Numbered from the stretch's first letter, positions 46,822 to 56,275 are shown. The stretch: 64,000 nucleotides of DNA from Flavobacterium sp. IMCC34852 (GCF_030643905.1 NZ_CP121446.1:2710001-2774000), one strand, 5' to 3'. The notes: generated by a model not told the origin, from the sequence alone. Translations and numbers: made by a program.

Positions 46822-47625
46822 TTAGAACACTTCTTGAATTTTCATAGCATTACCTGCATTGAATAAATAGTAGTTCACTCCTACTTGCTGATAAAATTCA
46901 ATCCCAATACTTCCCAAAACAGCAACATTTGTTGTTATCGTTGGAGCATCTGGTAAAGTTGCAACAACATCAATTAAAGTTGTTACTGCGTCTACAGGTG
47001 TGTAAGGCGAATATGAAATGTTTGATGTTTCATTTAACATTGGTTCTGCTGGCTCATAAGCTCCAGTTGCAGGATTGAAAACAAAATCCGAGATTACTGA
47101 TAAAGCATTGATAATTCTGAAATGTGTTGCACCTGATGGAATATTCAAAAAGTTCAAAGGATTAAATGCCGGAACACTTAAAGTACTTTCGTTTCTGTCT
47201 ACGTTAGCCGTTAAAGTGAACGGAGCAGAAAAAATGCCATTAAATGAAATATTTCTATTGAAATCTAAACCTTTTAAATATTGTGGTTGTTGCGAAACCA
47301 AAACGGCTCTTTGACCTCTTGCCTCTGAACCATCCTCAATATTTATTTTTTTCATAATAGCAGTTAGTCTTCCTGTAAATTGACTATCTGTCATTTGTTT
47401 CATTAAAGCAGATAAACCAATTCTCACTGATTTACCAGCATTAGCACAAGCTGCAAACTCGGACATATTTTCACGAGTACGAATAAAGCCTGGTGCAGTT
47501 TTTACTTGCTCGGCAGTTGGACCACCTTTTAGACCTGCAAAGTAACCTTCATTACCTTTAATTTTGAAGTGACGAACTTCTCCTAACGTCCCAACATATT
47601 TAATATGTCCTTTTTGTTTTGCCAT
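46822..47625 (-). CDS. Island protein of unknown function, 267 residues
   Basis: No signal peptide or membrane helix. The N-terminus (AKQKGHIKYVGTLGEVRHFKIKGNEGYFAGLKGGPTAEQVKTA) is basic and looks structured; the middle has RTRENMSEFAACANAGKSVRIGLSALM and FTGRLTAIMKKI; the C-terminal half is beta-rich with FNFNPATGAYEP-like repeats. Similar stand-alone proteins occur in Bacteroidota, but I cannot name a family. It is the only island gene on the minus strand, with its own terminator, and lies back to back with the thermonuclease gene. DNA- or nucleoprotein-binding is possible but unproven. Confidence 0.75.
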   Translation of the reverse strand: MAKQKGHIKYVGTLGEVRHFKIKGNEGYFAGLKGGPTAEQVKTAPGFIRTRENMSEFAACANAGKSVRIGLSALMKQMTDSQFTGRLTAIMKKINIEDGSEARGQRAVLVSQQPQYLKGLDFNRNISFNGIFSAPFTLTANVDRNESTLSVPAFNPLNFLNIPSGATHFRIINALSVISDFVFNPATGAYEPAEPMLNETSNISYSPYTPVDAVTTLIDVVATLPDAPTITTNVAVLGSIGIEFYQQVGVNYYLFNAGNAMKIQEVF

Positions 47626-47714
47626 TTGTTGTGTGTTTTAGCAATTATACAATAATTTTTATTAAATTTACATTGTAATTAACTGATAAACAACAACTTA
47701 AATAAAGCAATATA

Positions 47715-48206
47715 ATGCAATTAAATGCTAAAGAAACCACCATTACAAAAAGTCTGCTCAAAATTGTAAAATTTGTTGATGGAGATGGAATAATTTTGGA
47801 AGATATTGTATCAAAAAAAGTATTTGAAGTTCGTTTATATGGCATTGATGCACCAGAAATAAACTACTGCAACAAGATAAAAAAAGACGAAATTGAATTA
47901 CAAGTTCCAGCTGCTTTACTAATCAAACTTGGTTATTTATCATTTAACTTTTTAAAAGATCAAGTTAATTTGGGTGATGTTTGCACACTAGTACAGGAAC
48001 AAAATAATTTAGTTGATAAATATGGAAGACTTTTAGGCTATTTAATTCTAAATGATGGTAGAGTATTAAACGAAATAATGATAAAAGAAGGCTATGCAAA
48101 GCCTTATAATGAAGTATTTTGTGAAATGCTTCCAATGTATCAAGAATGGAATTTACAAGCTAAAAACAGTTCAAAAGGATTATATTCAATAGTAAACAAA
48201 TTTTAA
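47715..48206 (+). CDS. Thermonuclease (SNase) family protein
   Basis: 163 residues. Staphylococcal-nuclease fold with catalytic-site segments KFVDGDGIILE (Asp), VRLYGIDAPEIN (Arg and Asp) and DKYGRLLGYLIL (Arg), and the C-terminal KEGYAKPY. No signal peptide, so a cytoplasmic nuclease, unlike the secreted S. aureus enzyme. It is the last gene before the right end of the island. It could act in element processing or in defence; position alone does not decide. Confidence 0.9.
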   Translation: MQLNAKETTITKSLLKIVKFVDGDGIILEDIVSKKVFEVRLYGIDAPEINYCNKIKKDEIELQVPAALLIKLGYLSFNFLKDQVNLGDVCTLVQEQNNLVDKYGRLLGYLILNDGRVLNEIMIKEGYAKPYNEVFCEMLPMYQEWNLQAKNSSKGLYSIVNKF

Positions 48207-48263
48207 ATATTTTGTCTATATTTGTCTTGTATTTATTGATGTTCAGCCCAGTTTGATGGCTAT

Positions 48264-48275
48264 TTGTTGCCCAAT
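48264..48275 (+). repeat. TTGTTGCCCAAT motif next to attR
   Basis: Identical to the copies at 17257-17268 and 17299-17310 at the other island end. It lies 39 nt inside attR. Confidence 0.6.
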
Positions 48276-48313
48276 CTTCGGCAACTATTGTAAATACTAA
48301 AACCTTCAAATAT

Positions 48314-48328
48314 TGTATCGGGAAATAA
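48314..48328 (+). repeat. attR: degenerate copy of the mnmE end
   Basis: TGTATCGGGAAATAA, 13/15 identical to 17177-17191. No mnmE reading frame leads into it, as expected for the far end of an element inserted in the gene's 3' end. Core genes resume at 48422. Confidence 0.8.
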
Positions 48329-48421
48329 ATATCCGTTTGTCAGGTAAAAATTACTGCACACTCTCAACTTTTATTATTATTTTTAAGTTTGACAAATAAC
48401 CTAATTTATGTCTAACCCTTT

Positions 48422-50389
48422 ATGAGCTTCAAAGAAACTTTGAAAAAAATATCCGGCTGGGTTTTAGTCAGGCCAAAAACAACCGGTACCATTATCTTTA
48501 TAATCATGGTAGTACTACTAAGTTTTGTAGTCAAACTGAGGTACGAGGTGGTTAAAGAAAATGAGCGCCGGGAAATGTCTAACATTTTAAATGTTGTAAG
48601 ACAAAATTTTGAGCAGATTCTTAAAAACAGCTACACTTCGGCTTTGACATTGGCCATGACTTTGAATGATAAAGGAATTCCCGAAAACTTTGAAAAAATC
48701 GGTGGACAATTGGTTGATAATAACCAATCAATAGATGCGGTTCAATTAGTACCGAATGGCGTCATAAAGTATGTTTACCCGTATGAAGAGAATAAATCGG
48801 TCATTGATTACGACATATTTCACACTCCACATCTACAATATGAAGCTCAAAAATCAGTAAAATCACGATTGATGTATTTTGCCGGACCGCTCAAATTAAA
48901 ACAAGGCGGTGTTGGGGTTGTTGGCAGACTTCCGGTCTATAAAAATGATAAATTTTGGGGATTTTCAGCGGTGGTAATTCGCTTAGAAACTTTAATTAAA
49001 GAATCGGGTGTCAACGCAATAGATGACTCAAAGTATTACTTTCAATTTTCAAAAACCAATCCCACCACCAAGCAAGAAGAGTTTTTCTTATCTCATAATA
49101 AAACCCTGAGCGACAAATCTTATTTAATGGTTGAAATTCCTGATGGTGATTGGAAATTGTATTTGATTTCCAGAAATCAAAATGACATTATCAGACAACT
49201 TTACACTTCTATTTCGCTAGGATTACTCTTGGCGGTGATTGTTGGATTGTGGGTAACAGCTATATTAAAAAAACCTGCCGAACTTCAACGTTTGATAGAA
49301 ATTCAAACCCAAAAGATCCTTAAAAGAGAAGCCGAATTTGGAGCTATTTTTGATCAAGCTCCGGTTGGTATCGCAAAAATTGATACCGCGACCGGAAATT
49401 TTATAACCATCAACCAAGAATACAGCCGAATTGTAGGTTACGCAACTGAAGAACTGTTGCAAAAAAACTTTCAAACTATTACCTATCCTGAAGATTTAGA
49501 GTTGGATCTAAGCAATATGGAAAGACTAAAAAATGGTGAGATTGATAATTTTTGCATTGAAAAAAGATACATTCACAAGAGCGGAAAAATTGTATGGGTT
49601 AATTTAGTAGTAGCCGTATTATGGAAAGAAGGCAAAACAGTTTTAAATCACATTGCCATCGTTGAAGACATTACCGATAAAAAAAGAGTTGAGGAAGATC
49701 TCAATCAATCTTTTGAACTGGTTTCTGAACAAAATAAAAGGTTGCTCAACTTCTCCTATATCATCTCACACAACTTGAGATCACATACCAGTAACATCGA
49801 ATTAATTTTAAATCTTTTAGACGGTGTAAAGACTGAAGAAGAACAAGATGAAATGCTCCATTTATTGAAAAAAGTTTCTAAATCTTTAGATGAGACAATG
49901 AGAAACTTAAATGATGTGGTAAATATCAGAACCAACATCAACCTTACGATAGAAAACCTAAATTTACACCAATTCATCACAAAGTCACTGGATTTACTCA
50001 GCAGACAAATAGAGGATAAATCGGCTACAGTTAACAACTTAGTACCGACTCATGTTTATATTGACTACAATGCTGCATATTTGGAAAGCATATTGTACAA
50101 TTTTATCTCAAATGCCATTCGGTACTGTCATCCTGAGAGAAAACCGGTAATTACACTAAGCTTTGACGAAACGCATAAAATATTGCAGATTGAAGACAAC
50201 GGAATAGGTATTGATTTAAAAAGAAACGGAGAAAACCTTTTCGGAATGTATAAAACATTCAATAATAACCCCGATGCTAAAGGAATCGGACTCTTTATCA
50301 CCAAAAATCAGATTGATGCCATGGGCGGTAAAGTGGAAACCGAAAGCGAACTAAATGTCGGAACCAAGTTTAAAATTTATTTCAAATAA
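48422..50389 (+). CDS. CHASE-PAS sensor histidine kinase
   Basis: 655 residues. First membrane helix about 20-40, periplasmic CHASE domain about 75-235, second helix about 262-282, PAS domain about 305-420 (FDQAPVGIAKID, then IVGYATEELLQKNF), a dimerisation helix with the H-box FSYIISHNLRSHTSNIE near 445, and an ATPase with N-box YNFISNAIRYC and G-box-like DNGIGID/KGIGLFITKNQ. The HNLRSH type is common in Bacteroidota. No response regulator is adjacent. First core gene to the right of the island. Confidence 0.92.
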   Translation: MSFKETLKKISGWVLVRPKTTGTIIFIIMVVLLSFVVKLRYEVVKENERREMSNILNVVRQNFEQILKNSYTSALTLAMTLNDKGIPENFEKIGGQLVDNNQSIDAVQLVPNGVIKYVYPYEENKSVIDYDIFHTPHLQYEAQKSVKSRLMYFAGPLKLKQGGVGVVGRLPVYKNDKFWGFSAVVIRLETLIKESGVNAIDDSKYYFQFSKTNPTTKQEEFFLSHNKTLSDKSYLMVEIPDGDWKLYLISRNQNDIIRQLYTSISLGLLLAVIVGLWVTAILKKPAELQRLIEIQTQKILKREAEFGAIFDQAPVGIAKIDTATGNFITINQEYSRIVGYATEELLQKNFQTITYPEDLELDLSNMERLKNGEIDNFCIEKRYIHKSGKIVWVNLVVAVLWKEGKTVLNHIAIVEDITDKKRVEEDLNQSFELVSEQNKRLLNFSYIISHNLRSHTSNIELILNLLDGVKTEEEQDEMLHLLKKVSKSLDETMRNLNDVVNIRTNINLTIENLNLHQFITKSLDLLSRQIEDKSATVNNLVPTHVYIDYNAAYLESILYNFISNAIRYCHPERKPVITLSFDETHKILQIEDNGIGIDLKRNGENLFGMYKTFNNNPDAKGIGLFITKNQIDAMGGKVETESELNVGTKFKIYFK

Positions 50390-50421
50390 AAAAACCTATT
50401 GAAAAGACCAATAGGTTTTTT
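50390..50421. terminator. Bidirectional terminator between the kinase and endonuclease genes
   Basis: AAAAAACCTATT and AATAGGTTTTTT form a 12-bp stem with a 9-nt loop, between two convergent genes. Confidence 0.9.
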
Positions 50422-50445
50422 GAACAGTTTTTTATTTAGAAACAA

Positions 50446-52425
50446 TTATCTGACAACAATTTTCTTGGTGTATGTTTTATTGTCTTTACTAATTTTGGCC
50501 AAATAAATACCCGAGATTACGTTCGGTTCAATAGTAGTTTCCCCAACGATTTTTTGTTCAAATACTTTCATTCCGATACTGTTAAAAAGTTCTAACGTAG
50601 CTTCTGTATCAATTCCGGAAATCGTAAAGCGTTCACTGGATGGATTCGGATAAATACTAAATTTGACGGTTGTATTTTCATTAGCCGCCAACGCCGCATA
50701 CCATGCCTGACCAACATTAGCTCCCCAAATGTAATCAGCCAAAGCAGGATAATCAATAAAAGGATTTCGATTGTACTGCCAAGTATAGATGTAATTGTTG
50801 CGATTCATTTCAAAATCATCTCTCGGGTCGGTTTGGTTCCATGTTAAAAGCGAAGCCAAATCACCCAACTGACCCACAGTTGTATCAGGAATATCACCAT
50901 TCACGACACTCAAAGCATTGTAACGAACCGCCATGTAAAATACAGAGCGAGCCACATCACCTTTCCAGGAACCCAGAGTTCCGATTGGTCCGTTGTATCC
51001 CGTCAAACCATAATCACGGTTACTTCTGGAAGTGTTCTCCGGACCATCTTCAGCACGAATGTGGTGTGCATCGCCATGTCCGGCGGTAATATCATCTGCA
51101 CTGGTAGGTAACCAAATATTTATACCATCGGCTACGTCATCTGTCGCGTTGGCAAATCCACCTCGAGATTGCGGGTAAATATGCTCCCTATTCCAAAAAC
51201 CTACATTACTGGATGTAGTTTGAAAATCTAACTTAGCTCTGGGTGTTTCAACATACATTAACCACACTTGATTGCTGTTTAACGGATTTTGATCGGCTAC
51301 TTTTAAAATATCCGTAACATCACCGTAATTGTGCGCCCGAACTACTGAAGGATTGGCGATAATATTTTGTAACGCTTGCTTTAAAGCGCTGCCCGATAAG
51401 CCTTCTAATGAATCATAGTAACCTGTTGGGATGGTTGCTGTAACATTTCCATAAGTTGGATTCAAAGGTGTACCGAACGGTGAAGTCGTAAAATCGTTAT
51501 CAACTACTCTTATCTCAATATTGTCATTTCTTCGGTTATAACCAAAAGGCAAGGTCCCGAATTTTATTTTCAATACTTCATCTCCTTCATCTAAAACATC
51601 GTCAACAAGCGTTAAGGTGGTCGTAAATGTATTGGAACCTTGAGGAATAAAAACCGTTGTATTTCCAGTAAAATCCGCTGTGGTGAAACCCGCGTTATCT
51701 AAGGAAAAATTAAAAGTCAAATCAGCAGTCACATTAGTATCTGCAGTAAAGGTTATGGTAAAACTATCGTTTTCATTCTTGTGGGTTGTATCAACCGTGA
51801 TGATTATTCCGTTAAAAATAAACCCGCTTCCGTCATTGTTAGCTCCGGGAGTTGGTGCTTTTACTTCCCAAGTGCCATCTGATTTGCGTTGAATAGACTG
51901 AGTCGTTCCTAAACTATTAGCATTTTCATTAACTTGGGTTGTCACACCTAACAAAGTTTGCAAAGAAGGGACTTGCGTATTGTTATTGGAATGAATCAAA
52001 GCATCAATCAAATTAACGGTTGTAGCCGTAGTATTGATAGGGAAATCAGCTGTTGAACCCAGATAGAGTCCAACACCGTCAGGACCATTTTGAATAGAGC
52101 TGTTGGTGAAAATTCGTTCAGGAACCGGAGATACCAAATTATTCCCGATTAGAATTAAGCCGTTGACATCAGTTGTTAATCCATTCAAACTAATGGTGTA
52201 ATAACTTTTATCAGCTAATGTTCCTGTTCCGTTAAAAAAGACCAAAACATAACCGTTGAGTGAGAAATTGGGCGTAGCCGACTTTAACTCGATAAATTCT
52301 TTATCATCAGTACTTGGGTTATCAGAATCAAGTTCATTGATAACCACCTGAGCTTGTATCATTGATGTGGACAGCACCAATAGATAGCACAATATTTTCT
52401 TAAGCATTAATTGAAATTTTGTCAA
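50446..52425 (-). CDS. Secreted endonuclease I with lamin-tail and Calx-beta domains, T9SS cargo
   Basis: 659 residues. Signal peptide (to about 25), lamin-tail domain (about 28-185; INELDSDNPSTDDKEFIELKS), Calx-beta-like domain (about 205-315; DEGDEVLKIKFG), endonuclease I domain (about 330-565) with the catalytic NREHIYPQSRGG and the ITAGHGDAHHIRAEDGP block, and a C-terminal type IX sorting domain (FSIYPNPSSERFTISG...KKIVVR). It is a non-specific nuclease exported to the surface or medium, probably for scavenging phosphate or nucleotides from DNA. Confidence 0.92.
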   Translation of the reverse strand: MTKFQLMLKKILCYLLVLSTSMIQAQVVINELDSDNPSTDDKEFIELKSATPNFSLNGYVLVFFNGTGTLADKSYYTISLNGLTTDVNGLILIGNNLVSPVPERIFTNSSIQNGPDGVGLYLGSTADFPINTTATTVNLIDALIHSNNNTQVPSLQTLLGVTTQVNENANSLGTTQSIQRKSDGTWEVKAPTPGANNDGSGFIFNGIIITVDTTHKNENDSFTITFTADTNVTADLTFNFSLDNAGFTTADFTGNTTVFIPQGSNTFTTTLTLVDDVLDEGDEVLKIKFGTLPFGYNRRNDNIEIRVVDNDFTTSPFGTPLNPTYGNVTATIPTGYYDSLEGLSGSALKQALQNIIANPSVVRAHNYGDVTDILKVADQNPLNSNQVWLMYVETPRAKLDFQTTSSNVGFWNREHIYPQSRGGFANATDDVADGINIWLPTSADDITAGHGDAHHIRAEDGPENTSRSNRDYGLTGYNGPIGTLGSWKGDVARSVFYMAVRYNALSVVNGDIPDTTVGQLGDLASLLTWNQTDPRDDFEMNRNNYIYTWQYNRNPFIDYPALADYIWGANVGQAWYAALAANENTTVKFSIYPNPSSERFTISGIDTEATLELFNSIGMKVFEQKIVGETTIEPNVISGIYLAKISKDNKTYTKKIVVR

Positions 52426-52613
52426 ATTTATCGATATGCAAACTATTTAAAGTTAAAATCAATTTAATTATGACCATTTGGCTGATAACGATTTATCTTT
52501 TTAAGAAAATACTTTAAACAATTAGCTTTCGTAGAAGAATTTTAGCACATAAAAATCAAAGAACTTTTTTAACATAAATACACTATTTTTACCCTGATTA
52601 TGTAATACAAATC

Positions 52614-53399
52614 ATGATAGAATTTTTAGGCTATATCGGAGCACTTATAATTGGTATCGTATTAGGAATTACCGGCGGTGGCGGCTCTATACTGACCGTT
52701 CCTATATTGGTTTATTTGTTAGGATTGCATCCCATTACAGCTACAGCCTACTCGCTTTTTATTGTGGGAACCACTTCGGCTTTCGGGACAATCCAAAATT
52801 TTAAAAAAGATTTAGTAGCACCCAAAACGGCCTTGCAATTCGCCATTCCTTCGGTAATCGGAGTTTATTTGACCCGAAAATTCATAGTCCCTGCAATTCC
52901 TGATCCGCTATTTTATTTTGCATCGCTTCAATTGAGTAAAGGCACTTTTTTGATGTTGCTCTTTGCTATGGTCATGCTCTTGGCTGCCATTTCGATGCTG
53001 AAAGAAACCAAAGAACCCTTGGTAAATACTCCTAAAAACAAATATCTGGTGATTTTTCAATTGTTCTTGGTTGGTATTTTGATAGGGCTAATCGGTGCCG
53101 GTGGTGGATTTTTAATTATACCGGCTTTGATGACTTTGGCCCAATTGACCATTCGAAAAGCTATTGGGACATCATTATTAATAATTACCATCAATTCATT
53201 AATAGGCTTTTTAGGAGATGTACAAACTATCACTATTGACTGGTCTTTCTTGTTAGGCTTTACTTCATTGTCTGTGATTGGAATTTTTATCGGATTGTTT
53301 GCCCAAAAATACCTCAATGAAAAACTACTCAAAAAGATATTTTCCTATTTCGTTTTTGTGATGTCAATACTTATTCTTTACCGAGAATTATTTTCATAA
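52614..53399 (+). CDS. TauE/SafE (TSUP) family sulfite/sulfur-compound exporter
   Basis: 261 residues with about seven to eight membrane helices. Two TSUP repeats are visible, each with a Gly-rich motif: GIVLGITGGGGSILTVPILVYLLG and GLIGAGGGFLIIPALMTLAQL. Such proteins move sulfite, thiosulfate or organosulfonates. It is 64 nt upstream of the persulfide dioxygenase gene, which suggests export of the sulfite made by that enzyme. Confidence 0.92.
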   Translation: MIEFLGYIGALIIGIVLGITGGGGSILTVPILVYLLGLHPITATAYSLFIVGTTSAFGTIQNFKKDLVAPKTALQFAIPSVIGVYLTRKFIVPAIPDPLFYFASLQLSKGTFLMLLFAMVMLLAAISMLKETKEPLVNTPKNKYLVIFQLFLVGILIGLIGAGGGFLIIPALMTLAQLTIRKAIGTSLLIITINSLIGFLGDVQTITIDWSFLLGFTSLSVIGIFIGLFAQKYLNEKLLKKIFSYFVFVMSILILYRELFS

Positions 53400-53463
53400 A
53401 GTATTCTAAATTGAAATTGCAACTACACATCTAATCTTTAAATTTGCATAAACTATTACCATT

Positions 53464-54876
53464 ATGAAAATCGAACAAATATACACCGGATGCATTGCAC
53501 AAGCAGCTTATTATTTGGAAAGCAATGGAGAAGCTGCCATTTTTGATCCGCTGCGCGAAGTGCAACCTTACTTGGACAAAGCCACTAAAGACAATGCCCG
53601 TATAAAATATATTTTTGAGACTCATTTCCATGCTGATTTTGTATCAGGTCATTTGGATTTAGCCCAAAAAAGTGGCGGAAAAATTGTTTATGGTCCAACC
53701 GCTGAGCCTGCTTTTGAAGCTATCATAGCCGAAGACCAACAAGAATTCAAAGTTGGGAATTACACTATAAAAGCCATTCACACACCCGGACACACTATGG
53801 AAAGTACTTGTTACTTATTGACCGATGAAAATGGCAAACAACATGGCATAATTACCGGAGACACCCTATTTATTGGTGATGTAGGCCGACCTGACTTGGC
53901 ACAAGCTTTGACCGAAGAATTGACTCAGGAAAAATTAGCTTCTTATTTATATGATTCTTTGCGAAACAAAATTATGCCCTTAAGCGATGATTTAATCGTC
54001 TATCCGAGCCATGGTGCCGGTAGTGCTTGCGGAAAAAATATGAGTAAAGAGACTACCGATACTTTGGGCAACCAAAAGAGAACCAATTACGCGCTGCGAT
54101 CGGATATGACCAAAGAGGAATTTACCAAAGAATTATTGGATGGTTTAGGCTTACCACCGGCATATTTTCCTCAAAATGTAATGATGAATATCAAAGGATA
54201 TGAGAGTTTAGACACTATCATTCAAAAAAGTAATATCGGACTTTCACCCAATGAGTTTGAGGCTATTGCCAATCAAGACGATGTAATTGTATTAGATGTT
54301 CGGCATGAAAATGATTTTGTAAAAGCACATATTCCCAACTCCATTTTTATCGGAATCCAAGGTAATTTTGCACCATGGGTTGGTTCTTTATTGAAAGATG
54401 TCAACCAAAAACTGTTATTGGTTATTCCATCGGGAAGAGAAGAAGAAACCATTACTCGTTTATCACGAGTTGGTTTTGATCATGTTTTAGGTTATTTAAA
54501 TGGTGGTCTTGAAGCTTGGACAACTGCCGGTTTTGAAACCGACAGTATTCAATCCATTTCACCTGAAGAATTTTCAAACCAATTAAACGATCAAAGCATA
54601 GTGGTTGATGCCAGAAAACCGGGTGAATATGAAGCAGAACATGTTGAAAACGCACTTAACATCCCGTTAGATACGGTTAATGAAAATTTTCAAAGTATCC
54701 CAAAAGGTAAAGATTTCTTTTTACATTGTGCCGGTGGTTATCGTTCTGTAATCATGGCATCCATCTTAAAATCAAGAGGAATTCACAATATTGTAAACGT
54801 AGAAAAAGGAATGAATGGTATCAGGCAAACCGGTGTTTCATGTACCCAATTTATTTGTCCTTCGACTAAAAAATAA
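53464..54876 (+). CDS. Persulfide dioxygenase-rhodanese fusion (ETHE1-like)
   Basis: 470 residues. N-terminal metallo-beta-lactamase fold (about 1-250) with ETHFHADFVSGH, HTPGHTMESTCY and GDTLFIGDVGRPDLA, the ETHE1-type iron ligands. It is followed by two rhodanese domains: the first (about 265-360) lacks the active Cys (LLVIPSGREEE), the second (about 370-465) has FFLHCAGGYRSV. It oxidises glutathione- or protein-bound persulfide to sulfite. It pairs with the upstream TauE/SafE exporter. Confidence 0.92.
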   Translation: MKIEQIYTGCIAQAAYYLESNGEAAIFDPLREVQPYLDKATKDNARIKYIFETHFHADFVSGHLDLAQKSGGKIVYGPTAEPAFEAIIAEDQQEFKVGNYTIKAIHTPGHTMESTCYLLTDENGKQHGIITGDTLFIGDVGRPDLAQALTEELTQEKLASYLYDSLRNKIMPLSDDLIVYPSHGAGSACGKNMSKETTDTLGNQKRTNYALRSDMTKEEFTKELLDGLGLPPAYFPQNVMMNIKGYESLDTIIQKSNIGLSPNEFEAIANQDDVIVLDVRHENDFVKAHIPNSIFIGIQGNFAPWVGSLLKDVNQKLLLVIPSGREEETITRLSRVGFDHVLGYLNGGLEAWTTAGFETDSIQSISPEEFSNQLNDQSIVVDARKPGEYEAEHVENALNIPLDTVNENFQSIPKGKDFFLHCAGGYRSVIMASILKSRGIHNIVNVEKGMNGIRQTGVSCTQFICPSTKK

Positions 54877-54954
54877 TTAAATAAAAAAACAAAAAAAACA
54901 CTTAAACTATTGCAATTTAAATACATTTGCAATCTTAAAATTTAAAATGAAAAA

Positions 54955-56126
54955 ATGAAAAAAATAATTCTTTTAGTAGCAGTAGCTGTAGTTCTTTTTG
55001 CCTGTAATAATTTGGGAGAAGGAGAATACATTATCACAGGAAATGTAAAAGGCATGAAAACAGGTTTGATTTTCTTAGAAAAACAAAGTCCAATGGGCAT
55101 GGGATTCACTGCTATAGATACTGTGAAAATTGAAGATGGAAAGTTTGAAATTAAAGGTAAAACCGGCGAACCGGAAATTCATTACCTCAGATTTGATAAA
55201 CTACAAAACAAACTTCCTTTAATTTTAGAAGGTGGTGAAATTGATATTGAAGTAGATAAAGACACCTTATTCAAATCAAAATTATCAGGAACTTACAATA
55301 ATGAAGAGTTTACTAATTTCAATACTGAATCAAGCAAGATGCAAAAAGCGGCACAAAAGAAAATGAAAGCTTTTGAAGCCAAAAATAAAGCCTTGATTGA
55401 GCAAGTTGAAAAAACAAGAGACACAGCCATTGCAAACAAACTAAGAGCCGAATATGAGCCTATTCAAAAAGAGATTCAAAAAAACATGGAAGAATTTACG
55501 GTTGGTTATGCTAAAACTCACCCAAAATCATTCATCAGTGTGTTAATTGTTCAAATGATGATGAGTAATCCGAAGTTTACACCGAAAAACATTGAAGATG
55601 TTTTCAATTCATTAGATGCTTCTTTAAAGAAAACCAAGCCGGCAAAAAGTATAAAAGAGAATCTTGACGCGTTAAAAAAAAAACCGACGCCAAATCAACC
55701 CTCAGAGTTAATCAAATAGCGCCCGACTTTAAAGCACCAAATCCCGATGGAAAAATGGTGTCTTTAAAAGAAAGTCTTGGCAAAGTAACTTTGATTGATT
55801 TTTGGGCTTCGTGGTGTATGCCATGTCGAAAAGAAAATCCAAAAGTGGTCGCTTTATACAACGAGTTTCACAGCAAAGGATTCAATGTTATCAGTGTGTC
55901 TTTAGATAAAGATGCAGACCAATGGAAAGAAGCCATTGCTAAAGACAAACTAACTTGGACACAAGTTTCCAATTTAAAAGAAATGGAAGACCCGATTGCT
56001 AAGCAATACGGAATAGAGTTAATCCCTACCACTTTCTTATTAGATGCATCAGGAAAAATTGTTGGAATTGATTTACCTCACGAGGAATTGAAGGCCAAAA
56101 TCCAAGCCCTTTTGAAAACAAAATAA
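54955..56126 (+). pseudogene. TlpA-like thiol-disulfide lipoprotein gene split by a frameshift at an A10 run
   Basis: The first frame (54955-55719) encodes a lipoprotein signal (LFACNN), a DUF4369 domain, and a long helical region. The second frame (through 55680-56126) reads RVNQIAPDFKAPNPDGKMVSL, then the thioredoxin fold with WASWCMPC. The two parts are normally one protein of about 390 residues. They change frame at a run of ten A (55674-55683); eleven A would join them. So either the gene is broken, the run varies between cells, slippage restores the product, or the base is a sequencing error. The product would reduce periplasmic disulfides. Confidence 0.85.
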
Positions 56127-56145
56127 ATCAAAACGATAAAAAATA

Positions 56146-56172
56146 AAAAAATCTCCCCAAGGAGATTTTTTT
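56146..56172 (+). terminator. Terminator after the TlpA-like gene
   Basis: AAAAAATCTCC, a CCAA loop, then GGAGATTTTTTT. An 11-bp stem with T7, 19 nt after the stop. Confidence 0.9.
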
Positions 56173-56250
56173 ATTTCATTTAAAACCAACCTCTTAAAAA
56201 AAGCTAAAGAATTAAGTGCCTTTTTTATTTGTCAAGCTCAAAAGTGTTTT

Positions 56251-56258
56251 TATATTTG
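56251..56258 (+). promoter_or_regulatory. tRNA-Tyr promoter -7 element
   Basis: TATATTTG, an exact TAnnTTTG match, 17 nt before the mature tRNA 5' end. Confidence 0.65.
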
Positions 56259-56275
56259 CAGTCGCTATAAGCATT

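Larger units (their letters stand above)
17192..48328. mobile_element. Genomic island integrated at mnmE (about 31 kb)
   Basis: Bounded by the mnmE-end direct repeats (17177-17191 and 48314-48328). It encodes, from the left, an HTH protein, a tyrosine recombinase, a replication module, a six-gene restriction/Argonaute operon, a two-component/envelope-lipid cassette, palindromic repeats, an unknown protein and a nuclease. A repeated TTGTTGCCCAA motif occurs inside both ends. No relaxase, coupling protein, conjugation gene or phage structural gene was recognised, so it may be a mobilisable or satellite-type island, or depend on helpers. Boundaries are inferred from repeats. Confidence 0.85.

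Noticed and set aside
17192..48328. Prophage
   Set aside because: No capsid, portal, terminase, tail or lysis gene was recognised in the island.
55755..56126. Stand-alone thioredoxin gene
   Set aside because: The open frame extends upstream of its ATG with typical TlpA sequence (APDFKAPNPDGK) and lacks a signal peptide of its own; it is the second half of the frameshifted gene.
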